Positions 34,500 to 42,399 of a DNA stretch of 64,000 nucleotides are shown here, in pieces. The position numbers and the translations under genes are program-made. Source of the DNA: an uncultured Clostridia bacterium. Lineage in GTDB: Bacteria; Bacillota; Clostridia; Christensenellales; Borkfalkiaceae. Positions within the stretch are counted from its first letter, which is position 1. Every line of letters begins with the position of its first letter. The stretch is taken from positions 1 through 64,000 of the forward strand of contig CANQQY010000005.1 of assembly GCA_947626105.1 (NCBI GenBank), in the 5' to 3' direction. A model generated the notes under the pieces. That model made no database searches, was not told where the DNA came from, and was given only the letters and a program-made list of their open reading frames with translations.

Positions 34500-34963
34500 G
34501 AAGGGAGAAGCCCGCGATCTTGAATTACGTTAAGATCTGGAAAAAATTTTTTGTCCTTTTCAGTATCGTGGCGATCCCCGCTCTGATGGTCTGTCTGGTT
34601 TTTGCATTTATGAAGGCGATGGCGTTTTGGATCATTACGCCCGCTATCTTTGTCGTCTATCTCACCGTTTACGGGTTTTATGCGCTCCGCATCTCGATGG
34701 GGGCGGCGATCGGATTTGAGACGACGGATAAGGTCGTACACGTCATTACGAAGCGGAAAACGTACACCTACGACGTCAAAAGGGGCTGTGTGGGCGTCAA
34801 GGCGACCAAGCGGAGATTCGTATGCACATTCGAGACGCAGGATTCGACAGACAAGTTTACCTTTTACCGCCGCGTGATGTTTGCCAAGCGGTACGAAGAA
34901 CAGTTTACGCCCGAGGAGATCGCGTCCTTTTATCCTCGGATCGACGAAATGGATATCCCCTGA
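34496..34963 (+). CDS. two-helix membrane protein, unknown
   Basis: A 155-residue protein with two membrane helices (residues 18-40 and 43-66) and a C-terminal beta-rich half (KVVHVITKRKTYTYDVKRG, FVCTFETQDSTDKFTFYRR) that resembles the YcxB/PH-like domains of small Firmicutes membrane proteins; I cannot assign it firmly. Its start overlaps the thioesterase stop, so it is translationally coupled to a leaderless gene. A terminator follows. Confidence 0.7.
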   Translation: MRREKPAILNYVKIWKKFFVLFSIVAIPALMVCLVFAFMKAMAFWIITPAIFVVYLTVYGFYALRISMGAAIGFETTDKVVHVITKRKTYTYDVKRGCVGVKATKRRFVCTFETQDSTDKFTFYRRVMFAKRYEEQFTPEEIASFYPRIDEMDIP

Positions 34964-34965
34964 TT

Positions 34966-35009
34966 CGGCGGCATAAGACCGCCGATTTTCATAGAAAAAT
35001 CGGTTTTTT
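34966..35009 (+). terminator. terminator with overlapping alternative hairpin
   Basis: CCGATTTT (34982-34989) pairs with AAAATCGG (34996-35003), followed by TTTTTT. The first bases of that stem are also the 3' arm of a second hairpin, CGGCGG (34966-34971) with CCGCCG (34979-34984), so the two folds exclude each other, as in attenuators. Confidence 0.75.
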
Positions 35010-35021
35010 GACGGTTTGTGA

Positions 35022-35044
35022 AGTATTATGTCACGCATAATATT
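35022..35044. repeat. dispersed palindrome, copy 3 (diverged centre)
   Basis: AGTATTATGTC then ACGCATAATATT: one arm intact, the other with two changes. The flank TTTGTGA on the left resembles the flanks of copies 1, 2 and 5. Confidence 0.75.
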
Positions 35045-35088
35045 GCGTAATTTCAAAAAATATTGAAATATCTCGGCTCCGTGAACGC

Positions 35089-35117
35089 TTGACGGGACAA
35101 GCTTCGTATGATATAAT
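35089..35117 (+). promoter_or_regulatory. promoter of the membrane protein-nifS-thiI operon
   Basis: TTGACG (35089-35094) and TATAAT (35112-35117), 17 bp apart. Confidence 0.85.
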
Positions 35118-35168
35118 CGTATAGGCTGGGCGGATTGCCGAACGGGAGAGAGAGGAGGAAAACGACCG

Positions 35169-35771
35169 ATGCTCGAAATGCTGTATGAGGAGAGCGCAAC
35201 AAGTACGCGTGCGGGCGCAGAAAGGCGGTTTTATACCGTGTTCCTCGTTTTTTCGATCCTCTTTTTTGTTATCGCGGGGATCATTGCCTTTTTTTCGACG
35301 TCCATGATCCCGTCGATTTTGGAGAGCGACGTTTTCACGACCCTCGAAAAGGTTTTCGATATTTTAACATGGATCGTGCCCATTTTGCTGCTCATCGGCG
35401 CGGGAATATTGTTTTGGTTTATCAAGCGCCGCTTTAATGTGAGTTTCGACTATTCTTTCGTGGAGGACGAGCTCCGCGTGACGAAGGTCTATAATGGCAA
35501 GTCGAGAAGATATGTCACGACGATCACCGCCGACAATATCCTTAAAATCGGTTGGGTTGAGAAACCTTCTTTCGTTGATACCCTGCGCGGCGTTCAGGGG
35601 CAAAAAGCAAAATATCTTACGCCGAACAAATCGCCCGCCGAAGAGAAGGAGTTCATCTATCTTCTTGTCTCGGGGCCCCTTCAAAAGACGTTATATGTCA
35701 TTGAATGCCGCCGTGAGCTTCTCGAATACCTCGTGAAGGCTGCGGGCGTCAGAAAATTGGAAAGAGAATGA
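35169..35771 (+). CDS. membrane protein, possibly DUF6106-like
   Basis: A 200-residue protein with two or three membrane helices (residues 20-44 and 62-86), then a soluble part: FNVSFDYSFVEDELRVTKVYNGKSRRYVTTI, ILKIGWVEKP and LYVIECRRELLEYL. The order (MLEMLYEE start, two helices, YSFVEDELRV strand) recalls DUF6106 proteins of Clostridia, which have no known role. First gene of an operon with a cysteine desulfurase and thiI, overlapping the former as ATGA. Confidence 0.65.
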   Translation: MLEMLYEESATSTRAGAERRFYTVFLVFSILFFVIAGIIAFFSTSMIPSILESDVFTTLEKVFDILTWIVPILLLIGAGILFWFIKRRFNVSFDYSFVEDELRVTKVYNGKSRRYVTTITADNILKIGWVEKPSFVDTLRGVQGQKAKYLTPNKSPAEEKEFIYLLVSGPLQKTLYVIECRRELLEYLVKAAGVRKLERE

Positions 35772-36889
35772 TCTATTTCGATAACGCCGCCACGACCCGC
35801 CCCGATCCCGAGGCGTTGGCGCGTGCCGGCGAATTTACGACCGAACTGTATTTCAACCCCTCCGCAAAATACGGCGGGGGCTTTTCCGTCTCCAAAAAAC
35901 TTGAAAAAATGCGGGAGGCGCTCCTCGGAACGGTCGGCGGGAAGGACAGATACGACCTGATTTTTACTTCCTGCGGGAGCGAATCGGATAATCAGGCGAT
36001 CTTTTGCGGCGGGAAGCGGGGCAACGTCGTCACCACCCAAGGGGAGCATGCGGCGGTTTTCTCCGCGTGCACGGAGCTCAAAAACCGTGGCGTGGAACCG
36101 AGGTTTGCGCCCGTAAAAGGGGACGGCAGCGCGGATATTGAAGCGCTCTTGTCACTTGTGGACGATAAGACGAGCCTTGTGAGCGTCATTCATGTGAATA
36201 ACGAGACAGGAGCCGTGAACGATGTTGCGGCGATCGCAAAAGCCGTAAAAAAGAAAAATCCCCGCGCGCTCTTCATGAGCGACGGCGTGCAGGCGTACGG
36301 CAAATTGAATTTCACGCTCCCGCCGGAGATCGACCTCTATTCGGTGAGTGCCCATAAGATCGGCGGGCTGAAAGGGACGGGCGCGCTCTTTAAGCGCAAG
36401 GGACTCGCCCTCAATCCCTATATTTACGGAGGCGGACAGGAGGGTGGAGCGAGAAGCGGTACGGAGAATACGTTCGGCGTTGCGGTCTTTGCCTATGCCG
36501 CCGAGAAAAAATTCCGTACCCTCAAAGAGGACGCGATCCGTCTCTGTACGCTGCGGGAAAATCTATTTTCGCTTCTGCAAGGGGAGATTTTCACCCGAAT
36601 TTCGCCGAAGGAAGGCTCGCCGTACATTCTCACCGTCTCTGCCGCGGGAATGCGCGGAGAGGTCTTGCAGCGCATGCTGTGGGACAGAGGGCTCTGCGTC
36701 GGGACGGGCAGCGCATGTTCCTCAAAGAACAGGTTCAGCCGCGTGATGACCGCTTGCGGCTATCCGCAAAGCATCCTCGACGGCGTTCTGCGCCTGAGTT
36801 TTTCGCCCGAAACGACGGACGGCGAGATCGTCCGCGCGGCGGACATTTTGAATGAAACAACAAAGGAATATATAAGGAATACGTTTTAA
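35768..36889 (+). CDS. cysteine desulfurase (NifS/IscS family)
   Basis: A 373-residue PLP enzyme that takes sulfur from cysteine. IYFDNAATTRPDPEAL at the start, SAHKIGGLKGTGAL with the PLP-Lys, GGGQEGGARSGTEN, and the active-site Cys in GTGSACSSKN identify it. The loop type (short insert before SACSS) is that of ThiI-partner NifZ-like enzymes rather than SufS. It is immediately followed by thiI with 1 nt overlap, so it probably supplies sulfur for 4-thiouridine in tRNA. Confidence 0.93.
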   Translation: MIYFDNAATTRPDPEALARAGEFTTELYFNPSAKYGGGFSVSKKLEKMREALLGTVGGKDRYDLIFTSCGSESDNQAIFCGGKRGNVVTTQGEHAAVFSACTELKNRGVEPRFAPVKGDGSADIEALLSLVDDKTSLVSVIHVNNETGAVNDVAAIAKAVKKKNPRALFMSDGVQAYGKLNFTLPPEIDLYSVSAHKIGGLKGTGALFKRKGLALNPYIYGGGQEGGARSGTENTFGVAVFAYAAEKKFRTLKEDAIRLCTLRENLFSLLQGEIFTRISPKEGSPYILTVSAAGMRGEVLQRMLWDRGLCVGTGSACSSKNRFSRVMTACGYPQSILDGVLRLSFSPETTDGEIVRAADILNETTKEYIRNTF

Positions 36890-38040
36890 TGGAAAAAGTC
36901 GTCATTCTCCGCTATGCGGAGATCCATCTGAAAGGCAAAAACCGCGGGTATTTCGAGCGTGTTTTCTCCACGAATCTGGAACGCGCGCTCAAAGGGCTTC
37001 GCCACGAACTCCGCCGCACGAGCGGCAGGTACCTTGTCGCCGCATTCGACGAGGAGAAATCGGACGAGATCATGCGGCGCGTGTCCCGCGTCTTTGGAGT
37101 CCATTCCTATTCGGCGGGACTTCTCGTTTCAAACGACATTGAGAGTATTTTCGAAGCCGCAAAGCTCGTCGCGCCTGAGAGCGGCTCCTTCAAAGTGCAA
37201 ACGCACCGCGGAGATAAGCATTACCCGCTCACTTCCATGGAGATCAGTGCCGAGATCGGCGGAAGGCTACTCGGCGAGAATCCCGCTCTCCGCGTGGACG
37301 TCCATACGCCAAAGCATACCGTCTACATTGATATCCGCGAAGGCGGAAAAGCGCTCGTGTTCGGCTCCTTCGAGGACGGTTTGCACGGAATGCCCGTTTC
37401 TACCGCGGGGAAGGGGCTTCTCCTCATTTCGGGCGGGATCGACTCTCCCGTGGCGGGCTATATGATGGCGAAGCGCGGGCTCACTGTGGAAGCGCTGCAT
37501 TTCCACAGCTACCCTTATACCAACGAGGGCGCAAAGGAGAAGGTCGTATCTTTGGCGAAGATCCTTTCCGAATATACGCTCGTCCACCGTATCACCGCGG
37601 TGAGCGTAACGCATATTCAGGAAGAGATCCACAAAAAATGCGCCGCAGAGCTCAACGTGACTCTTTTGCGGCGGTTCATGTTCCGCATTGCCGAGAAGAT
37701 CGCAGGGCGGGAGGGGGCGAAATGCCTCGTGACGGGAGAGAGCCTGGGGCAGGTCGCAAGCCAGACGTTGGAGGGGCTTACTTCCTCGAACGCGGTCGTC
37801 TCGCTACCCGTTCTTCGTCCCTTGATCGGCTTTGACAAAGAGGATATCATCGCCGTCGCGAAAAAGATCGGCACGTACGAGATTTCCGTTTTGCCCTATG
37901 AGGATTGCTGTACCGTCTTTCTGCCCGATTTTCCCGCGATAAGACCCTCGCTTTCTTATATCGAGGAAGAGGAGAAAAAGCTCGATGTCGACGCGCTCGT
38001 GGAAGAAGCTCTTTCGACGCGCGAGGTAATTCAGCTCTGA
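36889..38040 (+). CDS. thiI: tRNA 4-thiouridine synthase ThiI (no rhodanese domain)
   Basis: A 383-residue enzyme that adenylates and thiolates U8 of tRNA. A ferredoxin-like N-terminus (RYAEIHLKGKNRGYFE), a THUMP domain (about residues 60-165), and a PP-loop domain with LISGGIDSPVAGYMMAKRG. It stops after YIEEEEKK and lacks the C-terminal rhodanese domain of the enterobacterial protein, as is usual in Firmicutes, where the partner desulfurase acts directly. AAGGAA precedes the ATG. Its last 10 bp overlap the end of the convergent PBP gene. Confidence 0.94.
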   Translation: MEKVVILRYAEIHLKGKNRGYFERVFSTNLERALKGLRHELRRTSGRYLVAAFDEEKSDEIMRRVSRVFGVHSYSAGLLVSNDIESIFEAAKLVAPESGSFKVQTHRGDKHYPLTSMEISAEIGGRLLGENPALRVDVHTPKHTVYIDIREGGKALVFGSFEDGLHGMPVSTAGKGLLLISGGIDSPVAGYMMAKRGLTVEALHFHSYPYTNEGAKEKVVSLAKILSEYTLVHRITAVSVTHIQEEIHKKCAAELNVTLLRRFMFRIAEKIAGREGAKCLVTGESLGQVASQTLEGLTSSNAVVSLPVLRPLIGFDKEDIIAVAKKIGTYEISVLPYEDCCTVFLPDFPAIRPSLSYIEEEEKKLDVDALVEEALSTREVIQL

Positions 38041-40217
38041 TCTTCCCACCATTTTTCGGGCAGAGAAGTTTCGTTTCCGACGTAGACGGGAGAAAGATAG
38101 ACCGTTTCTCCTTCGTGCCCGCGAAAGACAGGCGTCACGCTGTAACGGTAGCTTTCCCCTGCGCGGACGGAGTTGTCGCAGATATATTTTTGATATTTTC
38201 CCTGATAAATCGTGGTGACCGTGCCGCGATTTTCTCTTTTTATGATGTAATCATAGTACTCTGTCTGACATAATACTATCTTTACCGACCCATTTATGAT
38301 GGAAATCGTCGGCATATCAATTTGGGGAGAGGAATAGCGCGTGCTCTTTTCCAAGGGGAGCGCGCTTTTTTTGAAGAGCTCTTTTCTGTCGGTGCAGAGC
38401 GGGGAAAGGGGATCCGAGAGGCAGATGCGGTGATTTTTTTCATATTCCTGCATGTCGATCTTCACTTCCTCGATCCCTTCGCACATGGAAAAATCCTGCG
38501 GCGATCCGCCTTCGTAGATGGTGCGGAGAACTTGGAAGGCAATATTTGCAGGCTTCCCTCCGCCCGAAACGCTGACGGGGGTATTATCTCTGTTGCCCAT
38601 CCACACCGCTACGGTGTCCGCCGTCGTGTAGGCGATCGTGTAAGCGTCCGTATTTCCGCATTTTCCCTCGGCGGTCCCCGTCTTTGCGCAGACGTCATAG
38701 GGAAGAGAACGCAGTTTTTTCGCCGTTCCTTCCTTGACCGCCGTTTTGAGCATGTCGTTCACGAGATAGCTCGTCTCTTCCGAAAAGACGCGCGTGCCCT
38801 GCGGCTTGTGTTCGTAGAGAACCCTGCCTTTGCCGTCCTCGATGCGGGCGATCGCCGAAGAGGGGGCATAGTTTCCGCCCTTTGCGAGGGTCGCATAGCC
38901 GTCCGAAAGGGCGGGCAGCGCAAATCCTTCCTTCATGCCTCCCAAGGCCAGCGCAAGCGAACGGTCGTCCCGTTCGGTCGGAAGCCCCATTTTTTCGAGA
39001 TAGCCCGCCGCCCTGTCGCATCCAAGGCTATTCAAAATCTTGACCGCGGGGATATTGACGCTGTGGGCGAGCGCGTATCTCGCACTCATATACGTCCCGC
39101 TCGCCCCGCCCGCGTCGTCCGGGCAATATCCGCCGAAATCCGTCTTTTCGTCGAGAATGGGCGTCGCGGGAGAGATGATGTCCTCTTCTATGGCGGGAGC
39201 GTATACCAAAAGAGGCTTCAACGTGGACGCGGGAAGCCGTTTCGGCGTGCCGCACGTCGAAAAGAGCGCCTTGATCCCGTCCGTACGGTTATCCCGCACG
39301 AGGACGCACACGTCGGAATCGACGTCCGTCTCTTCGAGCTTTTGTTGCAGAGAAGGATCGAGAAAGGTATAGACGGAGATCGTGCCGAAAGTTCCCGTCT
39401 CCGCGTCGGGAAGGAGATTTGAAAGTTCGTCGAAAACGACGGAAAGATAGCTGTCCGCATGCTCTCTGCGGCAGGGGGACAGGGGCAGGGAGACGCTTTT
39501 CGCCTCTTCATAGACGCAGTCGGGGATACGTCCCTGTTCCTTCATCAAAGAGAGGACAAAATCGCGGCGTTTTTTGCACGCTTCGGCGTTGCGGAAGGGG
39601 GAATAGCGGTTCGGAGAGCGCACGAGGGCGGCAAGCATGGCGCTTTCGGCGGGAGAAAGCTGTTCCGCTTCCTTGCCGAAATAAAATTCCGAAGCGTTTG
39701 CGATCCCGAAGATATCGTGCCCGAAATAGATGGAATTGAGGTAGAGCTCGATGATCTCGTCCTTCGAGTATTTTTTTTCGAGCTGTCTTGTAAGTTTGAA
39801 CTCTCTTAGCTTTCTTGCGATCGTCTTTTCGCTCGAAAGGTGGGTGTTTTTGATCAGTTGTTGGGAGATCGTGGAAGCGCCCTCGCGAAAGGAAAACGTC
39901 TTGATGTTTTTGAGCGTCGCCCCGGCGATCCGCCTGTAATCGAGTCCGTGATGGCTGTAAAACCGTTTATCTTCGACGGCAATGAATGCTTGCGGCACAT
40001 GGGCGGGAAGCTCGGAGAGCGCAACGCTTTTCCGTTTCGCACCCTCGATCTGTTCGCCGTTCCCGTCATACAGGCGGATGCAGGCGGTGGAGAGGGCGAG
40101 TTTGTTTCTGTCGAGCCGTACATTGGCAGTGACGCCGAAATAATAGAGAAGAAGAGCGAGTATCAGGACGAGCAGAACGCCCGCCGCGATCAGGAATACT
40201 TTTAAGACACGTTTCAT
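38031..40217 (-). CDS. class A penicillin-binding protein (transglycosylase-transpeptidase)
   Basis: A bifunctional wall polymerase of 728 residues. Membrane anchor at residues 3-25; GT51 domain with EDKRFYSHHGLDYRRIAGA, EGASTISQQLIKN and KILEL-like DEIIELYLNSIYFG; transpeptidase with STLK (catalytic Ser), SVN and KTGTAEG; then a C-terminal beta-rich extension of about 110 residues resembling FN3. Part of that extension (IVLCQTEYYDY) is encoded by a copy of the dispersed palindrome. The start at 40217 (MKRVLKVFL) is chosen because it places the anchor at the N-terminus; no strong Shine-Dalgarno precedes it, and the frame is open to 40286. Confidence 0.9.
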   Translation of the reverse strand: MKRVLKVFLIAAGVLLVLILALLLYYFGVTANVRLDRNKLALSTACIRLYDGNGEQIEGAKRKSVALSELPAHVPQAFIAVEDKRFYSHHGLDYRRIAGATLKNIKTFSFREGASTISQQLIKNTHLSSEKTIARKLREFKLTRQLEKKYSKDEIIELYLNSIYFGHDIFGIANASEFYFGKEAEQLSPAESAMLAALVRSPNRYSPFRNAEACKKRRDFVLSLMKEQGRIPDCVYEEAKSVSLPLSPCRREHADSYLSVVFDELSNLLPDAETGTFGTISVYTFLDPSLQQKLEETDVDSDVCVLVRDNRTDGIKALFSTCGTPKRLPASTLKPLLVYAPAIEEDIISPATPILDEKTDFGGYCPDDAGGASGTYMSARYALAHSVNIPAVKILNSLGCDRAAGYLEKMGLPTERDDRSLALALGGMKEGFALPALSDGYATLAKGGNYAPSSAIARIEDGKGRVLYEHKPQGTRVFSEETSYLVNDMLKTAVKEGTAKKLRSLPYDVCAKTGTAEGKCGNTDAYTIAYTTADTVAVWMGNRDNTPVSVSGGGKPANIAFQVLRTIYEGGSPQDFSMCEGIEEVKIDMQEYEKNHRICLSDPLSPLCTDRKELFKKSALPLEKSTRYSSPQIDMPTISIINGSVKIVLCQTEYYDYIIKRENRGTVTTIYQGKYQKYICDNSVRAGESYRYSVTPVFRGHEGETVYLSPVYVGNETSLPEKWWEDQS
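38253..38279. repeat. dispersed palindrome, copy 4 (inside the PBP gene)
   Basis: ATAGTACTCTGTC, T, GACATAATACTAT: 13-bp arms with two mismatches, the longest copy. It lies in frame inside the C-terminal extension of the PBP. Confidence 0.8.
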
Positions 40218-40332
40218 CCATGACAGTATGCGCGATCGCGGAAAATATAAGCATAAAAAGGGGGAGCACGGCGGGACAAGCCGCATGTTTTGGACGGAAC
40301 GTAAAATCTTTTATGAAATCAAACGGCTTTTG

Positions 40333-40361
40333 TTGAAAGTTTCTTTTTTTTGTGTTATAAT
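40333..40361 (+). promoter_or_regulatory. promoter of the sirtuin-mut operon, leaderless arrangement
   Basis: TTGAAA (40333-40338) and TATAAT (40356-40361), 17 bp apart. The ATG at 40370 is 8 nt after the -10 box and lacks any ribosome site. Confidence 0.8.
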
Positions 40362-40369
40362 GACTCCGT

Positions 40370-41080
40370 ATGAAAACATTACAGCAGATCGTCGATGAAA
40401 GCGAGAGGATCGTCTTTTTCGGCGGGGCGGGCGTGTCGACGGAGAGCGGGATCCCCGATTTCCGTTCCGAGGACGGGCTTTACCGTCAAAAATACACCGT
40501 ATCTCCCGAGACGATGCTCTCTCACGATTATTTTTTCTCCCATACGGAAGAGTTTTTCTCTTTTTACCGCGAGAAAATGCTTCCCCTTTGGGCGGAGCCC
40601 AACGCCGCGCACAAAAAGATCGCGGAGCTTGAAAAAAGGGGGAAGCTCATCGCCGTCGTCACGCAGAATATTGACGGACTTCATCAAAAAGCGGGGAGCA
40701 AAACCGTCTTTGAACTGCACGGCACGGTGCACAAAAATACCTGCGTCAAGTGCCGCAAGATCTATTCCGCGGAGGAGATCGCCGCTTCAAAAGGGGTTCC
40801 GCATTGCAGCTGCGGAGGGCTTGTGAAACCCGACGTCGTGTTGTACGGGGAGCCGCTTGATCCCGATACCGTAAACGGCGCCGTCCGCGCGATCGCTTCC
40901 GCCGATACGCTCATCGTGGCGGGAACTTCGCTCACCGTCTATCCCGCGGCGGGATTCGTGAGCTATTTCCGCGGGAAACATCTTGTGCTCATCAACCGCG
41001 ACCCGACTCCCCTCGATGCGGCGTGCGATCTTGTTCTGCACGGAAAAGTGGGAGAAATTCTATCGGAAATACAATTATGA
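40370..41080 (+). CDS. NAD-dependent protein deacylase (sirtuin)
   Basis: A 236-residue SIR2-family enzyme that removes acyl groups from lysine using NAD. GGAGVSTESGIPDFRSEDG binds NAD, TQNIDGLHQKAG and LHGT carry the catalytic His, the Zn site is CVKC with CSCGG, and GTSLTVYPAAGF closes the Rossmann fold. First gene of a chain with miaB (ATGA overlap), mutS, mutL, miaA and ynbB. The start is predicted to be translated without a leader. Confidence 0.94.
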   Translation: MKTLQQIVDESERIVFFGGAGVSTESGIPDFRSEDGLYRQKYTVSPETMLSHDYFFSHTEEFFSFYREKMLPLWAEPNAAHKKIAELEKRGKLIAVVTQNIDGLHQKAGSKTVFELHGTVHKNTCVKCRKIYSAEEIAASKGVPHCSCGGLVKPDVVLYGEPLDPDTVNGAVRAIASADTLIVAGTSLTVYPAAGFVSYFRGKHLVLINRDPTPLDAACDLVLHGKVGEILSEIQL

Positions 41081-42387
41081 AATACCACATCGTCACTTAC
41101 GGTTGCCAGATGAACGTTCACGAGTCCGAAAAGATCGCGGGGATCCTGCGCGAGAAGGGCTATACCGAAGAATCGGACATCGACGGCGCCGACATCATCG
41201 TCTTTAATACCTGCTGTATCCGCGAAAACGCCGAAAATCATGCGTTCGGCAATATCGGCGCGCTCAAACAGCGGAAGCGGGAGAACAAAGACCTCATCAT
41301 TGCGGTCGGCGGGTGCATGGCGCAGGAAGAGGGGAAGGCCGCGCTCATCAAGGAGCGGTTTCCCTTTGTGGATATCCTCTTCGGCACGCATAATCTTTCG
41401 GAGCTCGGCGCGCTCATCGACCGAAAACGGTCGCAGAAAAAGCGGGTCTTTTCTCTCAAAGAGGCGCGGGAAGAGACGGAGGACGGCATTACGCCCGTCC
41501 GTACGGGCTATCCCGGGGCGTGGGTCAATATCATGTACGGCTGCAACAATTTCTGTTCCTATTGCATCGTGCCGTATGTGCGCGGAAGGGAGCGTTCCCG
41601 CCGCGCGGAGGACGTGGTCGGCGAGGTAGAGTCCCTCGTAAAAGAGGGATATAAGGAGATCACCTTGCTCGGGCAGAATGTCAACTCCTACCGCGGCGAG
41701 GACGGGACGGATTTCCCCGCCCTTCTCGACCGCTGCGCTTCCGTCGAAGGGGAGTTCCGTCTCCGCTTTATGACTTCCCATCCGAAAGATTTTTCCGCGG
41801 CGCTCGTGTCGGTCGTTAAAAAACATAAAAAGATCTGCAACCAGATCCATTTGCCCGTGCAGTCGGGTTCCAACCGCATTCTTTCCCTTATGAACAGGCG
41901 CTACACGCGCGAAAAATACCTCGAAGAGATCACGCTTTTGAGGCGTGAGATCCCCGATTGCGCCGTGACGACGGATATCATCGTCGGCTTTCCCACCGAA
42001 ACGGAGGAGGATTTTCAAGAGACGCTATCCCTCGTGAATGAGGCGGACTTTTCTTCGGCGTTCATGTTCATTTACTCCCCGCGCACGGGGACGAAGGCGG
42101 CGGCGATGGAGGGACAGATCGAGGCGTCCGTCTCCAAAGACAGGCTTTCCCGCCTCATTGAAACCGTCAACGCCCGCACGCGGGAGAAGAGCGCTGCTTA
42201 CATCGGCAAGACTGCGGAGATCCTCTGCGAGGGGTACGACGAGAAGAAAAAATTGTATCTCGGGCGGGACGAGTACGGCAGAATGGGGTACTTTGCGAGC
42301 GGGAACAACAGGATCGGTGAGTTTGTTTCGCTCAAAATCGACCGCGCGAACGGCATTTCCCTCTACGGGGAACCGGTCGGAGAATAA
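41077..42387 (+). CDS. miaB: tRNA-2-methylthio-N6-dimethylallyladenosine synthase
   Basis: A radical SAM methylthiotransferase of 436 residues acting on A37 of tRNA after MiaA. N-terminal UPF0004 domain with YGCQMNVHESE, TCCIREN and GGCMAQ cluster cysteines; radical SAM motif CNNFCSYC followed by VPYVRGRERSR; C-terminal TRAM domain (KTAEILCEGYDEKKK). The ATG at 41077 overlaps the sirtuin stop; the frame upstream is not homologous. miaA three genes on completes the same modification. Confidence 0.96.
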   Translation: MKYHIVTYGCQMNVHESEKIAGILREKGYTEESDIDGADIIVFNTCCIRENAENHAFGNIGALKQRKRENKDLIIAVGGCMAQEEGKAALIKERFPFVDILFGTHNLSELGALIDRKRSQKKRVFSLKEAREETEDGITPVRTGYPGAWVNIMYGCNNFCSYCIVPYVRGRERSRRAEDVVGEVESLVKEGYKEITLLGQNVNSYRGEDGTDFPALLDRCASVEGEFRLRFMTSHPKDFSAALVSVVKKHKKICNQIHLPVQSGSNRILSLMNRRYTREKYLEEITLLRREIPDCAVTTDIIVGFPTETEEDFQETLSLVNEADFSSAFMFIYSPRTGTKAAAMEGQIEASVSKDRLSRLIETVNARTREKSAAYIGKTAEILCEGYDEKKKLYLGRDEYGRMGYFASGNNRIGEFVSLKIDRANGISLYGEPVGE

Positions 42388-42399
42388 CGGAGGAAGAAA

